A DNA stretch of 64,000 nucleotides from Symsagittifera roscoffensis. Taxonomy: Eukaryota > Xenacoelomorpha > Acoela > Convolutidae. The DNA is taken from the NCBI RefSeq assembly GCF_963678635.1, contig NC_087066.1, forward strand, positions 28,091,301-28,155,300, given 5' to 3'. Below, one piece after another: positions 1 through 12,740 of the stretch (the first letter of the stretch is position 1; each line of letters opens with the position of its first letter). The notes under the pieces are model-generated. The model saw nothing but the letters and a program-made list of their open reading frames with translations, had not been told where the DNA came from and ran no database searches. The position numbers were made by a program, and so were the translations under genes.

Positions 1-1
1 T

Positions 2-1322
2 CGTTTTACGTTTAAGGACACCTATGCACCACTAGAAGTGACATCAAGAGATCCAAACAGAGAACTATCCGCCCTGTGCTCGGTGTTCGAGACTCTGAGA
101 GCTAAATGGAACGAGTATGTTTTCGAAACGAGAAGAAGTCATCCCATTATGAACGAGTTTGACATGCAACAACTCAATCACTTGTGTTCAGGTCTGGCAC
201 AGCTGCGCTCGAATGAGGACCATGACTTGGATGAAGTAAGTTTGTATTATTTGCAGCTTTTGTCGCCAGATATAACGCAAGCCCAGATTGTCGAAATTGT
301 AGAAAAGGCGTTAGAAGAAAAAGAAGAACCGACCGAGCAATCAAACATGATTAACGAAATACTTCAACCGTGTCGCGATGAGCGAAGCCAAATTGAAGAA
401 ACGGTGCAAGACTTACTTCCTTTCTGCGATGATAACCAGCAAATGGCGAAAGCGGCAATCGAGTATGCGAGAAAAGGGAAGAGAGTTGAATCGGCTGACG
501 AGATTTTTACGGATGCGTGTGAATGGATTGGGACGGAAGGACAAAGTTGTGAGCCAGATGAAGTTAGACATAGAGCGTCTCAACTAGATTCTTACCTGCA
601 CGATGTTGACAGGAGAGAGGTCGAAATTACCGTGGCAGGAGAAGACAGTGACAGACTGCAGAGTGATTTCTCAGAAAAAATTGCATCCGTGTTCGAATCA
701 TACATCAATGAATGGAAAGGCAAACAATTGGAAAGACTAAACAACATCTTAAGTTTGTCACAGTTGAGCAATATCCTAATGAAAATCAGAGAGATATCTG
801 ATGTCGACAGGATAACATTTGAACCTAAGTTTCCGTTCAGACTCGGCGAGCCCAACCTAGTTATGTGTGAAAGTCGAAGCCAAGTGTTGATGAATGTACT
901 GAGTTTATTCATGGATATAGGAAACGAAAAACTTCCTCGCTTAAGCAATGTTTTGCTATGTAACAAAAACACTGATGCAGAAGAGCTTGAGCTATTCATG
1001 CTGCGTAGCGTTTTTGATACAAGAAAAGAAATTTATGCGGTAGCTTTTGGCGAGAAACTGAGTCCTAGAGTAATCGAGCATCTTGAAAAGCTACTGATGG
1101 AATTTCTGAAAGATCGAAATTTAGAATACAGACTCGTGTTTTTCAATTACAAGCCCAGTAGCCAGTTGACAGGAGTTCTGGAAAAATTTAAACGACAAAG
1201 AGCCTGTAGACCTACAAAAGACATACGAGAGTGGGTGTGCAGCAAACTCAAACGCACAGATGACGCAGCATCGATCGATGGTTACAGCTGTCGACTGGTT
1301 CTATCAAGTCAACCTGCCTCAG
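2..1322 (+). CDS. RNF213 (mysterin)-like E3 ligase, internal exon, partial
   Basis: The reading frame is open from the window edge to a stop at 1342, and no initiator is visible because the gene starts upstream. I read this as the region just N-terminal to the AAA+ motor of RNF213, a giant cytosolic ubiquitin ligase and ATPase. The family resemblance is clearest over about nt 870-1200, with a stretch beginning VLMNVLSLFMDI, then LSNVLLCNKNTDAEELELF and later YRLVFFNY. In the family this block leads into a Walker A P-loop. Here the resemblance stops at LVLSSQPAS, where the sequence reads CAG|GTTTGA. The exon therefore most likely ends at 1322 in phase 1, giving the Gly of the P-loop across the junction, and the last six codons before the stop are intron. 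No downstream exon with a GxGKS motif was found in the following 40 kb. The gene may have a very long intron or be a fragment. Family assignment fairly sure; intactness unknown. Confidence 0.72.
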
Positions 1323-1749
1323 GTTTGAACAATATCTGTTGAACAATTTTAACTACTAATAGCAGAGATTCTATGAAAGGCTATGAAACATCTATGGCTA
1401 TGAAGTTCCCCACATTCAAGACTGAGTTATTTTCTCAGCAGCACCTTAACGGTTGCAGGTTCATTTTTCAAGTCATGCTTGAGATCAGATCGTTAGGTTA
1501 CTTATATAGCTTTGAATGCAAAAATACAAACTGTTATCAAAATTAACTCGCTTGGCAAGCTAATGATAAAAATGAAAGAAACATTCAAAACGTCTGTCAG
1601 GAAAGAGATTGTTCAACGGTAGGAGAACTTTGTTAATTTCCTTGAAACTTTTTTAGCCGTGGTCCTATTGTACGATCTATTTTATTGCGGAGACAAAAAC
1701 TAAGTCAGTCTAGTTATTGAAATCTTGGAGACTGAGGTTGACAACAAAT
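1323..1749. other. gene-free stretch after the RNF213-like exon
   Basis: AT-rich sequence, presumably intronic or 3' flanking to the RNF213-like exon. No ORF of note, no P-loop-encoding exon and no repeat shared with the rest of the window was seen. Confidence 0.4.
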
Positions 1750-1950
1750 GCTTATCATACAATTCCATACTTTGGAAAAAATGATTATCGTATAAATCCA
1801 TACAATTCCATAGAATAAAAAAATCGTAAGAAAATCACATGATAACCACTTTTTTCATACAAGAGAATTGTATGATAGGCATTTTCTTCATTCAATGGAA
1901 TTTTATGATAAAGATTTTTTCCATTCATTGGAGTGGTATGACATAAACTT
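1750..1950. repeat. TATCATAC/GTATGATA palindromic minisatellite, cluster 1
   Basis: A run of half-sites alternates in orientation: TTATCATACAATTCCAT and its inverse (AATTGTATGATA) recur every 40-60 bp, separated by T- or A-rich spacers. The same motif recurs near 16830-17290 and 22770-23180. The function is unknown; it could be the decayed interior of a foldback element. The ORFs crossing it have no protein-like composition. Confidence 0.6.
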
Positions 1951-2389
1951 TTTACGGAAGAGTTTTGCATCAAACTCAGTTTCTGATTGAGAAAAACAAA
2001 GAAATAAAATGAGGCAAAAACTAAATGACAGTCTCTCAACAGAAGATGAAAACTACCGAAAACTTTAGAGGTTTGAAACTCGATTATTGTGTTTCCCGTA
2101 AGTTTCTCTACTTAAGTTCGAGACAGCAGAGAGTTAATCTTAGTGGGAACCATCACCAGGGGAAGGGGAGCCTCACAATAAAAATAACCGACAAAAAATT
2201 GAAGACGCCATTCCGAAGTCCAAATCTGCAGATCCAAAGAAAACTCATTGTGAGCTCCGAGAAAACATTACATATTTATCATCTAAAAACAAGCTAAGAA
2301 TGTGTGAAAATGCACATGAACATAGATTAATCATACATCATAACTTATATCCATGCGACAAAAATCAAATTTTAAGACCAGCATCGAAC
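1951..2389. other. gene-free stretch
   Basis: AT-rich DNA with a 90-codon open frame at 2025-2297 whose composition (Lys/Ser/Thr-rich, no recognisable motif) does not argue for a gene. Nothing else was seen. Confidence 0.35.
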
Positions 2390-2536
2390 CATGTATGAGA
2401 AGATCCATTCCAGAGCAACCCAAGCGATGGCGCTCAGAAACACAATGCTGCACTGATTTGCAACGTAAAACGGAGCAGTAATGTGTTTCTCCGCGCCATC
2501 GGTTGGGTGACTTTCGAATAGATCTTCTCACATATG
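2390..2536. repeat. foldback hairpin of about 147 bp (MITE- or precursor-like)
   Basis: Two inverted arms of about 63-65 bp (2390-2454 and 2472-2536) pair with few mismatches around a loop of about 17 nt. The left arm begins CATGTATGAGAAGATC and the right arm ends GATCTTCTCACATATG. The arms also share the inner block GCGATGGCGC and its inverse. This fits a short foldback MITE; a small-RNA precursor is possible but less likely given the arm length. No convincing target duplication was seen. Confidence 0.7.
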
Positions 2537-2689
2537 ATCCCTTAAGTTTGATGGCCTTAAAAACTAACTTTAACCAGTGAGTGAGATCGGAGTTAGTTTT
2601 TTTCTCACATTATCGAAGCTCAAAATTTGTAAGCAACAAAAGAGACGCCCCCTTAACCAATCCTTCAACCACCACCACTCACCTCCGCC

Positions 2690-2899
2690 ATGCACAACAA
2701 AATATTTCGGAAATTTTTTTTGCAACAGCAGGTGAGAATCAATTTCTGCCTTGAAGATATCGAGGTCAGAGAGGCAAACTCGTTCAGCCGGGTGAGGAGG
2801 GGAATAGAGGAGGCAGTGGGCAAGTGGGAACAGAGTCCCTTCTCCCACTACCAGCTAGACAGAATCATGATGCATGCCAAGGCACAACTAGGATTATAA
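2690..2899 (+). CDS. possible terminal exon, unidentified
   Basis: Open frame of 69 codons in a locally GC-richer patch. The second half (…EAVGKWEQSPF, then DRIMMHAKAQ) has ordinary globular-protein composition, unlike most ORFs here. A plausible acceptor, TTTCTGCCTTGAAG, ends at about 2755, so the coding part may be only about 2756-2899. No family was recognised and no partner exon found. It could equally be a chance ORF or a remnant of a repeat. Confidence 0.2.
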   Translation: MHNKIFRKFFLQQQVRINFCLEDIEVREANSFSRVRRGIEEAVGKWEQSPFSHYQLDRIMMHAKAQLGL

Positions 2900-2939
2900 G
2901 CTCTTTTTTGAGCAGTTTATTAAGCTTTAAGCTTTAGTT

Positions 2940-5900
2940 TTTGTTCCGACCCATGGTGAAAAAGAAACAGCTTGGATGACACCGACACTCAGGCGTCCTC
3001 AAACATGGAAAAATGGAAACAAAAAGAACAGTAGGACCGATTAACAAACAAAAACGCAATTTTTGGAAAAACGACCCAGCAGTTTGAAACTGAGACTATA
3101 TGATTAGGTTCAGAGAGCAATGACATTCCAACTAAGCTTCGCTGTATCTTTCTAACACATAAAACCTAAAGAAAATGCGATATCCTTGGTCCAAAAATAG
3201 TGAAAAAACTAAAACTTTTAACAGCATCTTTTTTGGGCTTCAACCCAATCAAGGACAATTCGCTTTTGTTTCCAACGCTCATTTGTTAGGTTCGAAGGAA
3301 TCATTGAAAAAGAAACAGCTTGGATGACTACACCAAGTCCCAGGGGTCTTCACAAAAATGGTACCAAATGAACGCAGTATCAACCCAAAAAGCGTCGCTG
3401 AAAACTCAAGAAACATTCATTGCTAACACCAGAAGCGTGTTAGAGGAAACTACCAACTTGTGACAAAAATACTCCAGCGCAGTTTCGCTAGTGCAACGAT
3501 TGCTACCCTAGTAGAATTGAAGAACTGAACATAAATGAGCACATCAAAATGGCAATATTAGCCAGACACTGTCCTCAAAAAAAGAAACACTTGTAACGAG
3601 AAAAACGGCATCACTGATAGACACATAAAAAACAAGTTTCACGAAAAAAACCTGAAATCAACAATCAAGCACTACTAGGAACCATTAACAAGTAAACAAG
3701 GCATTACCAACACCAAAAAGACTGTCTTTCAAATTTTGGAGAACAAGGAATGTCTGGTAGTCAAGACCAAAAAGAAATTAAAACTACCAGTACTGTGACG
3801 ACACTTTTTTTTGGACAAAAAAGCAGCACAACGCAAATTCGATGGTGTAACGATCGCTTCTCCAGTACACTTGATGAATGGGTTAACAATGAACACATCA
3901 AGATGACTAAACTAGCCACACGCGGTCCTGAAATGTGAACAAACTTGTACCACAGAAAATCGCATCAAGGATGAACACTTGAAAAGTCATATTTCAGAAA
4001 CATGAAGTCATAAATCAAAAACTAAGTGATCCTGAACATATCCACAACGCTTTTTCAACCCAATAAAGCGTCGCTGTGTTTCTCAAACTTGTGAAAACTC
4101 AAGAAAGATTCAGTAGCCAAGGTCAGAAGCTAGTGGAAACTACCATTTTGAGACAACTTGAATCAGACAAAAAATCTCAGCAAAATTCCGCTAATGCAAC
4201 GATTGCTACCCTGGTGAAATAGAAGAAAAGAACCAAAAGGAGGATATCAAGATAACTATATTAACCAGACACTGTACCCAAAAGTAAAAAAACTTTTAAC
4301 AAGAAAATATTTGATAAACACATAAAAAGACACACTTCAAAAAAAATTGAATTCAAAAATTAAGCATTCCCAGGTAACATTAACAAGTAAACAAGGCATT
4401 AACAACACCAAAAAGGTACCACTGTCTTTCAATTTTGTGAAAAAAAGAATGTCTGGTAGTCAAGACAAATAAACGCGAAAACTACTAGTACTGTGACGAC
4501 ACATTTGTCGGACAAAAAAAAACAAAACAACACAAATTCGCTTCTGTAACGATCGCTTCCCCAGTAGACTTGCTGAATGGATTAACAAGGAAAACATCAA
4601 TTTGATTTAACTGGCCACACATGGTCCTGAAATATGAACAAATAGGTACAACAGAAAGTAGCATCAAGGATGAACACTTAAAAAGAGATATTTCAGAAAC
4701 ATAAAGTCCAAAGTCAAAAACTAAGTATTTCCAGCATCTGTCAACATGTCCACGACGCATTATCAACCCAATAAAGAGTCGCTGTGTATTTCAAACTTGT
4801 GAAAACTCAAGAAAGATTCAGTAGCCAAGACCAGAAGCTAGTGAAAACTACCATTTTGAGACAACTTTAATCAGACAAAAACATTCCAGCGCAATTTCGC
4901 AAACGCAACGATTGCTACCCTAGTAGAATGGAAGAAATGAACCACCAAAATGAGCACATCAAGATAATTATATTAGCCAGACACTGTTTGCAAAAGTAAA
5001 AGAACTTTTAACGGAAAAAACCGCATCACTGATAAACACAAAAAAAAGCACAATTCGAAAAAAATTGAATTCATTTAAGTTGAATCACTGATAAACACAT
5101 AAAAAGGCACGTTTCAAAAAAAAATTGAAAATAAAAGTTGAGCACTTTCAAGTACCTTCTTCAAAAACAATGCAATACCAACACCATAAAGGCACCACTG
5201 TCTTTCAAACTTGTGAAAACAAGGAATGTATGGTAGACAAGACCAAAAAGAAAGGAAAACTAACAATACTGTGACGACACCTTTTTCGGACAAAAAGAAA
5301 CACCACAACACAAATTTGCTTCTGCAACGATCGCTTCCCCAGTAGACTTGATGAATGGATTAACAAAGAACACATCAAGATGAATTAACTAGCCACACAC
5401 AGTCCTGGATTATGAACAAATTTGTACCACAGAAAATTGCATCAAGGATGAACATATAAAACGACATACTTCAGAAACATGGAGTTCAAAATCGAAAAAC
5501 AAAGGACTTCCAGGAACCCTTAACAAGTCCGCAAAATATTATTATACCATTAAAGCATCGTTGTGAATATCAACCTTGTAAAAACTCAAGAAAGGTTCAG
5601 TAGGCAAGACCAGGAGCTTGTGGAAACTACCACTTTGAGACAACTTTATTGAGACAAAAACACTCCAGCTCAAATTTGCTAGTACAACGATTGCTACCCT
5701 AAAAGAAATGATGAACTGAAAAAAAATGAGCACGTCAAGTTGACTATATCAGCCAGACACTGTCCTCAACCGTAGAAAAAACGTTTTGACGAGAAAAACC
5801 GCATCACTGATAAACACTTGAAATGGCACATTTCAAGAAAAAAAAACTTGAATTCAAAAATTAAGCATTCCCAGTTACCATTATAACAAAGCGAGGTATT

Positions 5901-6968
5901 ACCAACACCAAAACGTACCGCTGTCTTTTAAACTTGTGAAAACAAAAATGTCTGGTAGTCAAGATCAAAAAGAAATGAAAACTACTAGTACTGTGAAAGC
6001 ACAATTTTCGGAAAAAAAACAGCACAACGCAAATTCGCTTCTGTAACGATCGCTTCCCCAGTAGAATTGCTGAATGCATTAACAATGAAAACATCAAGAT
6101 GACCTAACTCCCTCTAACTGGCCACACATGTTCCTCAAATATGAACAAATAGGTACAACAGAAAATCGCATCAAGGATGAATACTTAAAAAGAGATATTT
6201 CAGAAACATAAAGTCCGAAGTCAACAACTAAGAATTTCCAGGATCTGTCATCATGTCCACGACGTATTATCAACCCAATAAAGAGTCGTTGTGTATTTCA
6301 AACTTATGAAAACTCAAGAAAGATTCAGTAGCCAAGAACAGAAGCTAGTGAAAACTACCATTTTGAGACAAATTTAATCAGACAAAAACATTCCAGCGCA
6401 ATTTCGCAAGTGCAACGATTGCTAATCTAGTAGAATGGAAGAAATGAACCACCAAAATGAGCACATCAAGATAACTGTATTAGCCAGACACTGTTCTCAA
6501 AAGTAGTAAAACTTTTATCGGGAAAAACCGCATCACTGATAAACACATAAAAAAGCACAATTCAGAAAAAAGTTAAATTCACTTAAGTTGAATCACTGAT
6601 AAACACATAACAAGGCACGTTTCAAAAAAAATGTTAAAAATAAAAGTTGAGCACTTTCAAGCACCTTTATCAAAAACAATGCAATAACAACACCATAAAG
6701 GCACCACTGTCTTTCAAATTTGTGAAAACAAGGAATGTATGGTAGTCAAGACCAAAAATAAAGGAAAACTACCAGTACTGTGACGACACCTTTTTCGGAC
6801 AAAAAAAACACCACAACGCAAATTCGTTTCTGCAACGATCGCTTCCCCAGTAGACTTGATGAATGGATTAACAAAGAACACATCAAGATGAATTAACTAG
6901 CCACACACAGTCCTGGATTATGAACAAGTTTATACCACAGAAAATCGCATCAAGGATGAACACAAAAA
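2940..6968. repeat. satellite I: dimeric higher-order repeat
   Basis: The array is built from two diverged monomers of about 355 bp that alternate. One carries a GCAACGATTGCTACCCTAG-type box (near 3494, 4198, 4907, 5688, 6413). The other carries GTAACGATCGCTTCCCCAG (near 3843, 4547, 5323, 6045, 6835). The spacing is about 350-420 bp, giving a dimer of roughly 705-780 bp. Both monomers also contain the 'catcactgataaacac' or 'catcaaggatgaacac' phrase. The first ~500 bp (2940-3450) are a more diverged edge. All ORFs inside are short and not conserved between units. Confidence 0.85.
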
Positions 6969-9900
6969 AATGTCATATTGAAGTCTTTTTTATTTTATCG
7001 AGCATATTTTATCACATATTTTATCATATTGAAGTAACATATTTTATCAAGCCCGCATTTGTTTTTAACGTTTCTTTAACAAATATGCATTTACTTTTCC
7101 TAAATACCTATCAAAGCAAACAAATTCGGGTACTAGAAGAAAGCCCTTTTCAAGACCAAACGAATCATACCCTAAGCAAATAAATCCGTCGTCTCTTTAA
7201 CGAGTTTTTCTTAAACTGATGTGTTCATTTAAAAAAATGACCTGTAACAACAAAATAAGACCAAAAAAACTGATTGAAACTATTTTAACAGTCCATCTGA
7301 TAACAAAATCATCAACACAATTGTAATTTATGCTCAACCTCGAAATTTTATTATCCTAGTTTCAGTATACAATGAGTTATCACAACTTTTAATGAGCCCT
7401 GCAACTGTTTTCAACGTTTCACTAATAAACATGCAAAACATTTCCCCAAATACCTAACAAAACAAACAAATTCAGGTACTAGGAGGAAGAGCTAATCAAG
7501 AACAAACGAATGATACTCCTCGCATTTAAACCCGTCATCTCTATGGCAAGGTTTTTTTTAAAAAAAAACTGATGTGTACTCATTAAAAAAAGACGTGAAA
7601 GAACAAAAATTGATGAAAAAATTACTGAACTTACTTCAACAGTATATCTGATAATAACATCAACAATACTGTTGCAATTTACGATTAACCTCGAAACTTT
7701 GTCATCCTGGCTCCAATATACAATGAGTTATTACACCTTTTTTTAGAGCCTTGCAACAGTTTACAATGTTTCACAAAAAAGAACAAAAAATGACAAAAAA
7801 AAGTGACTGAAATTACTTTAACAGTATATTTGATTTTAACATCACCAAAACTGTTGCAATTTACGATTAACCTCAAAGTTCTGTCATCCTGGCTCCAATA
7901 TACAATGATTTATTACATCTTTTTTCAAGCCTTGCAACTGTTTTCAACGTTTCACTAATAAATACGCATATATTTTCCCCAAAGAGAAAACAAAACAAAC
8001 AAACTCGGGTTTTAGAAGAAAACGCTGATCAATACCGAATGAATCATACCCCTCGCAATTCAATCCGTGCTCTCTACGACGAGTTTTTCTTTAAAAATCG
8101 ATGAGTTCATAAAAAAAGACCTGTAACAACAAAAAATGATCAGCAAAATTGATTGAAACTATTTTAAGAGTCCATCTGATAAAAACATCTTAACACTGTT
8201 GTATTTTACGCTTAATCTCAAATTTTAATCATCCTAGTTCCAATGTACGATGCGTTATTACATATTTTATCGAGCGTCGCAACTGTTTTTAACGTTTCTT
8301 TAAAAAAAATGCATTTACTTTTCCTAAATAATTATCAAACCAAACAAATTCGGGTACTAGAAGAAAGCCCTTTTCAAGATCAAACGAATCATACCCTAAG
8401 CAAATCAATCCGTCGTCTCTATAACGAGTTTTTCCTAAACTGATGTGTTCATTTAAATAAATGACCTGTAACAACAAAATAAGACCGAAAAAACTGACTG
8501 AAACTATTTTAACAGTCCATCTGATAACAAAATCATCAACACAATTGTAATTTACGCTCAACCTCGAAGTTTTATCATCCTAGTTTTAATATACAATGAG
8601 TTATAACATCTTTTAATGAGCCCTGCAACGGTTTTCAACGTTTCACTAATAAACATGATTTCCCCAAATACCTAACAGAAAAAACAAATTCAGGTACTAG
8701 GAGAAAGAGTTGTTCAAGAACAAACGAATGATACTCCTCGCACTTAAACCCGTCATCTCTATGGCAAAATTTTTTTTTAAAAAACTGATGTGTACTCATT
8801 AGAAAAAGACGTGTAACAACAAAAAATGACAAAAAAAATACTGAAATTACTTCAACAGTATATCTGATAATATCAACAACAATACTGTTGCAATTTACGA
8901 TTAACCTCAAAACTTTGTCATCCTGGCTCCGATATACAATGAGTTATTATATCTTTTTTTGAGCTTTGCAACTGTTTTCAATGTTTCACTAATAAGTAAG
9001 CATATACTTTCCCAAATAGCTAAAAAAACAAACAAACTGTGGTACTAAAAGAAAACACTGTTCAATACCGAATGAATGATACTCCTTGCAATTAAATCTG
9101 TCATCTCAACGAAGAGTTCTTCTTAAAAACTGATGTGCTCATTAAAAAAAGATCTGCAAAAACAAAAAAAGACTGAAACTTACAATATACAATGAGTTAT
9201 AACATCTTTTAATGAGCCCTGCAACGGTTTTCAACGTTTCACTAATAAACATGATTTCCCCAAATACCTAACAGAAAAAACAAATTCAGGTACTAGGAGA
9301 AAGAGTTGTTCAAGAACAAACGAATGATACTCCTCGCACTTAAACCCGTCATCTCTATGGCAAGGTTTTTTAAAAAAAAACTGATGTTTACTCATTAAAA
9401 AAAGACGTGTAACAACAAAAAATGACAAAAAAAACTGAAATTACTTCAACAGTTTATCTGATAATATCAACAACAATACTGTTGCAATTTACGATTAACC
9501 TCGAAATTTTGTCATCCTGGCTTCGATATACAATGAGTTATTACATCTTTTTTCGAGCCATGCAATTGTTTTCAAGGTTTCACTAATAAAAATGCATATT
9601 TTTTCCCCAAACGCTCTTCAATACCGAATGAATGATACTCCTCGCAATTAAATCTGTCATCTCAATGAAGAGTTCTTCTTAAAAAACTGATATGCTCATT
9701 TAAAAAAAGATCTGTAACAACAAAAAAAGACTGAAATTTTTTCAACAGTCCATCCCATATCAACATCATCAACATTGTTGTATTTTACGCTTTACCTCAA
9801 AGTTTTATCATCCTAGTTCCAATATACAAAGATTTATCACATCTTTTATCGAGCCCTGCAACTGTTTTTAAGGTTTCTCTAATAAAATGCATATATTTTC

Positions 9901-12106
9901 CCTAAATAATTAACAAAACAAACAAATTAGGGTGCTAGGAGAAGGCCCTAATCAAGATCGAACAAATGATACCCCTCGCAATTCAATTCGTCATCTCTAC
10001 GACGAGTTCTTATTTAAAAACCGATGTGTTAATTTAAAAAAAAGACCTGTAACAACCAAAGAATGACAAACAAAATTGACTGAAACTATTTTAAGAGTCC
10101 ATCTGATAACATCCTTAACACTGTTGTATTTTACGCTTAACATCAAATTTTTATCATCTTACTTCCAATATACGATGCGTAATCACATATTTAATCGAGC
10201 CCCGCAACTGTTTTTAACGTTTCTTTAATAAATATACACTTACTTTTCCTAAATACCTATCAAAACAAACACATTCGTGTACTAGAAAAAAGCCCTTTTC
10301 AGGACCAAACGAATCATACCCTATGCAAATAAATCCGTCGTCTCTATAACGAGTTTTTCTTAAACTGATGTGTTCATTAAAAAAATGACCTGTAACAACA
10401 AAACAAGACCAAAAAAACTGACTGAAACTATTTTAAAAGTCAATCTGATAACAAAATTATCACCACTATCATAATTTACGCTTAACCTCGAATTTTTATC
10501 AACCTAGTTTCAATATACGAGGAGTTATCACATCTGTTAATGAACCCTGCAACTGTTTTCAACGTTTCACTAATAAACATGCAAAAGTTTTCCCCAAATA
10601 CCTAATAAAACAAATAAATTCAGGTACTAAGAGAAAAAGCTGTTCAAGAACAAACGACTGATACTCCTCGCACTTAAACCCGTCCCCTCTATGGCAAGTT
10701 TTTAAAAAAAACTGATGTGTACTCATTAAAAAAGACTTATAACAACAAAAAATGTCAAAAAATTACTGAAATTACTTCAACAGTATATCTGACAATAACA
10801 TCATCAATACTGTTGCAAATTTCATTTAATCTCGAAGTTTTGTCATCCTGGCTCCAATATACAATGAGTTATTATATCTTTTTTTGAGCCTTGCAACTGT
10901 TTTCAATGTTTCACTAATAAGTAAGCATATACTTTCCCAAATAGCTAAAAAAAAAACTGGGGTACTAAAAGAAAACACTGTTCAATACCGAATGAATGAT
11001 ACTCCTTGCAATTTAATCTGTCATCTCAACAAAGAGTTCTTCTTAAAAACTGATGTGCTCATTAAAAAAAGATCTGCAACAACAAAAAAAAGACTGAAAC
11101 TTACAATACACAATGATTTATCACATCTTTTATCGAGCCCTGCAACTGTTTTCAAGGTTTCTCTAATAAAATGCATATATTTTCCCTAAATACCTAACAA
11201 AACAAACAAATTAGGGTGCTAGGAGAAGGCCCTGTTCCAGATCGAACAAATTATAGCCCTCGCATTTCAATCCGTCATCTCAACGACGAGTTCTTCTTAA
11301 AAAACCGATGTGTTCTTAAAAAAAAGACCTTTAACAACCAAAAATGACCAACAAAATTGACTGAAACTATTTTAAGAGTCCATCTGATAAAAACTTCATT
11401 AACACTGTTGTTTTTTACGCATAACCTCAAAGTTTTATCATCCTAGTTCCAATAGACGATGCGTTATCACGTAATTTATGGAGCCCCGCAACTGTTTTTC
11501 ACGTTTCTTTAATAAATATGCATTTACTTTTCCTAAATACTTATCAAAACAAACAAAGTCGGGTAATAATAGACAACCAAATGGGAAGGTTTAACAGAAA
11601 CCCCTCTCACTTAAATCCGTCATCTCTGAGACGAGTAGACGAGCTTGTTTAAAAGGCTGATGTGCCTTAAAAAAGCACTGCAGATCACATTTTGCGAGAA
11701 ATTGGATATTTAAATCATTAACTAATCACTCTTATCCAAATACTCCGATATACAATGAGTAATCACATCTTTTATCAACCTTTTCAACTGTTTTCAACGT
11801 TTCTCTAATAAATATGCATTTGTTTTTCCTAAATTCTTATCAAAACAAACATAATCGGGTGTAAACAGAAAGCCTTGCTCAAGACCAGACTAATAGAACC
11901 CCTTTTACTTGAGTCGGTCATCTCTTATACGAGTAGACGAGTTGTTTTAAAAGACTGATGCGTGCACTTTGAAAAAAAGACCTGTCACAAAAAAATGTCA
12001 AAAAAACTGACTAAAACTAATTTAACCGTCCTTCTGATAATAAAATCAAGATCACTGATGTATTCTACGCTTAGTCTTAAAGTTTTATCACCCTAGCTGC
12101 AATTAA
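6969..12106. repeat. satellite II, main array
   Basis: Tandem units of about 345 bp, with some truncated units of about 180-255 bp. The conserved phrase GCAACTGTTTTCAACGTTTC recurs near 7051, 7398, 7750, 7930, 8278, 8622, 8965, 9220, 9560, 9857, 10200, 10547, 10892, 11140, 11487 and 11787. Each unit also has 'cctgtaacaacaaaaaatga', 'gtccatctgataac' and 'tatacaatgagttatcac'. A long-range duplication of about 1.92 kb is visible: 8622-9180 resembles 10547-11095, including the same truncated unit. Short ORFs (for example near 8289-8561 and 8635-8910) recur only because the units recur. Confidence 0.88.
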
Positions 12107-12740
12107 AATAGAGCTTGAGGCATGGTCTCTTATAAGGATCCTCAACTAACATGGAGTTCTTTGCATGAAAAAATTCAAAGACCAATCAAAACCGGCAAAA
12201 ATGGGTAAAGGAAGACAGTATAGCCCACGAAAGAATGACTGGTAGCTTTTTTTATCAAACCAATCAAATTAACAAAGTTTTTTCATGAGATGCACTACTT
12301 GTATATCTGATTTCTTAGAAAAATACTTTTTGAGTCGAGTACAAAAAACCTACCGTAAAGTCTCAGTTTAAAAAACTGATCGTTCTGAAAACTGAAAAAA
12401 TCAATTTTTAATAATCGAAGATTCAATTCGATCACAAATTGATATTCAGAGGTGACAAACTCCAAGGCAGCGCTACAGATCATATTTTGCGCGAGAAATT
12501 GGATAAATTAATCATTAAGTAAAGCTTTGGAACTATTCTTTAAAACTATCAACTTTGTACTAATCACAACACAATTTAAACTGCCTTTACCATAATTTTG
12601 CTTATAGGTCACCCTGAGAGCTATTTCATTTGTTCAACCTGAAAACTTGCTTAGATCTATTGGCAAAATTAATTGAGTTATTTGGCTCTTTTTACACAGA
12701 TTTTTTTTGAACAGCTTCCACATATAATTATTTCTAGTAA
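12107..12740. repeat. duplicated block X, copy 1
   Basis: Begins with 'agagcttgaggcatgg' immediately after a diverged satellite II unit. It is repeated at 19247-19757 and 20587-21260 with high similarity (shared: 'cctaccgtaaagtctcag', 'gatattcagaggtgacaaa'). Non-coding. Each copy follows the same satellite variant with 'acgagtagacgag', so satellite edge and block appear to have been duplicated together. Confidence 0.75.

Noticed and set aside
2025-2297. 90-codon plus-strand frame
   Set aside because: Lys/Ser/Thr-rich with no motif, splice site or repeat conservation; compatible with chance.
8243-11189. Short ORFs that recur at regular spacing (for example 8635-8910 and 9231-9428)
   Set aside because: They recur only because satellite II units recur; indels between units break the frames and no start context or motif is conserved.
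6969-12106. Regular repeats with spacers, considered as a CRISPR array
   Set aside because: Units are about 345 bp and similar over their whole length, without short direct repeats and unique spacers; the context is eukaryotic.
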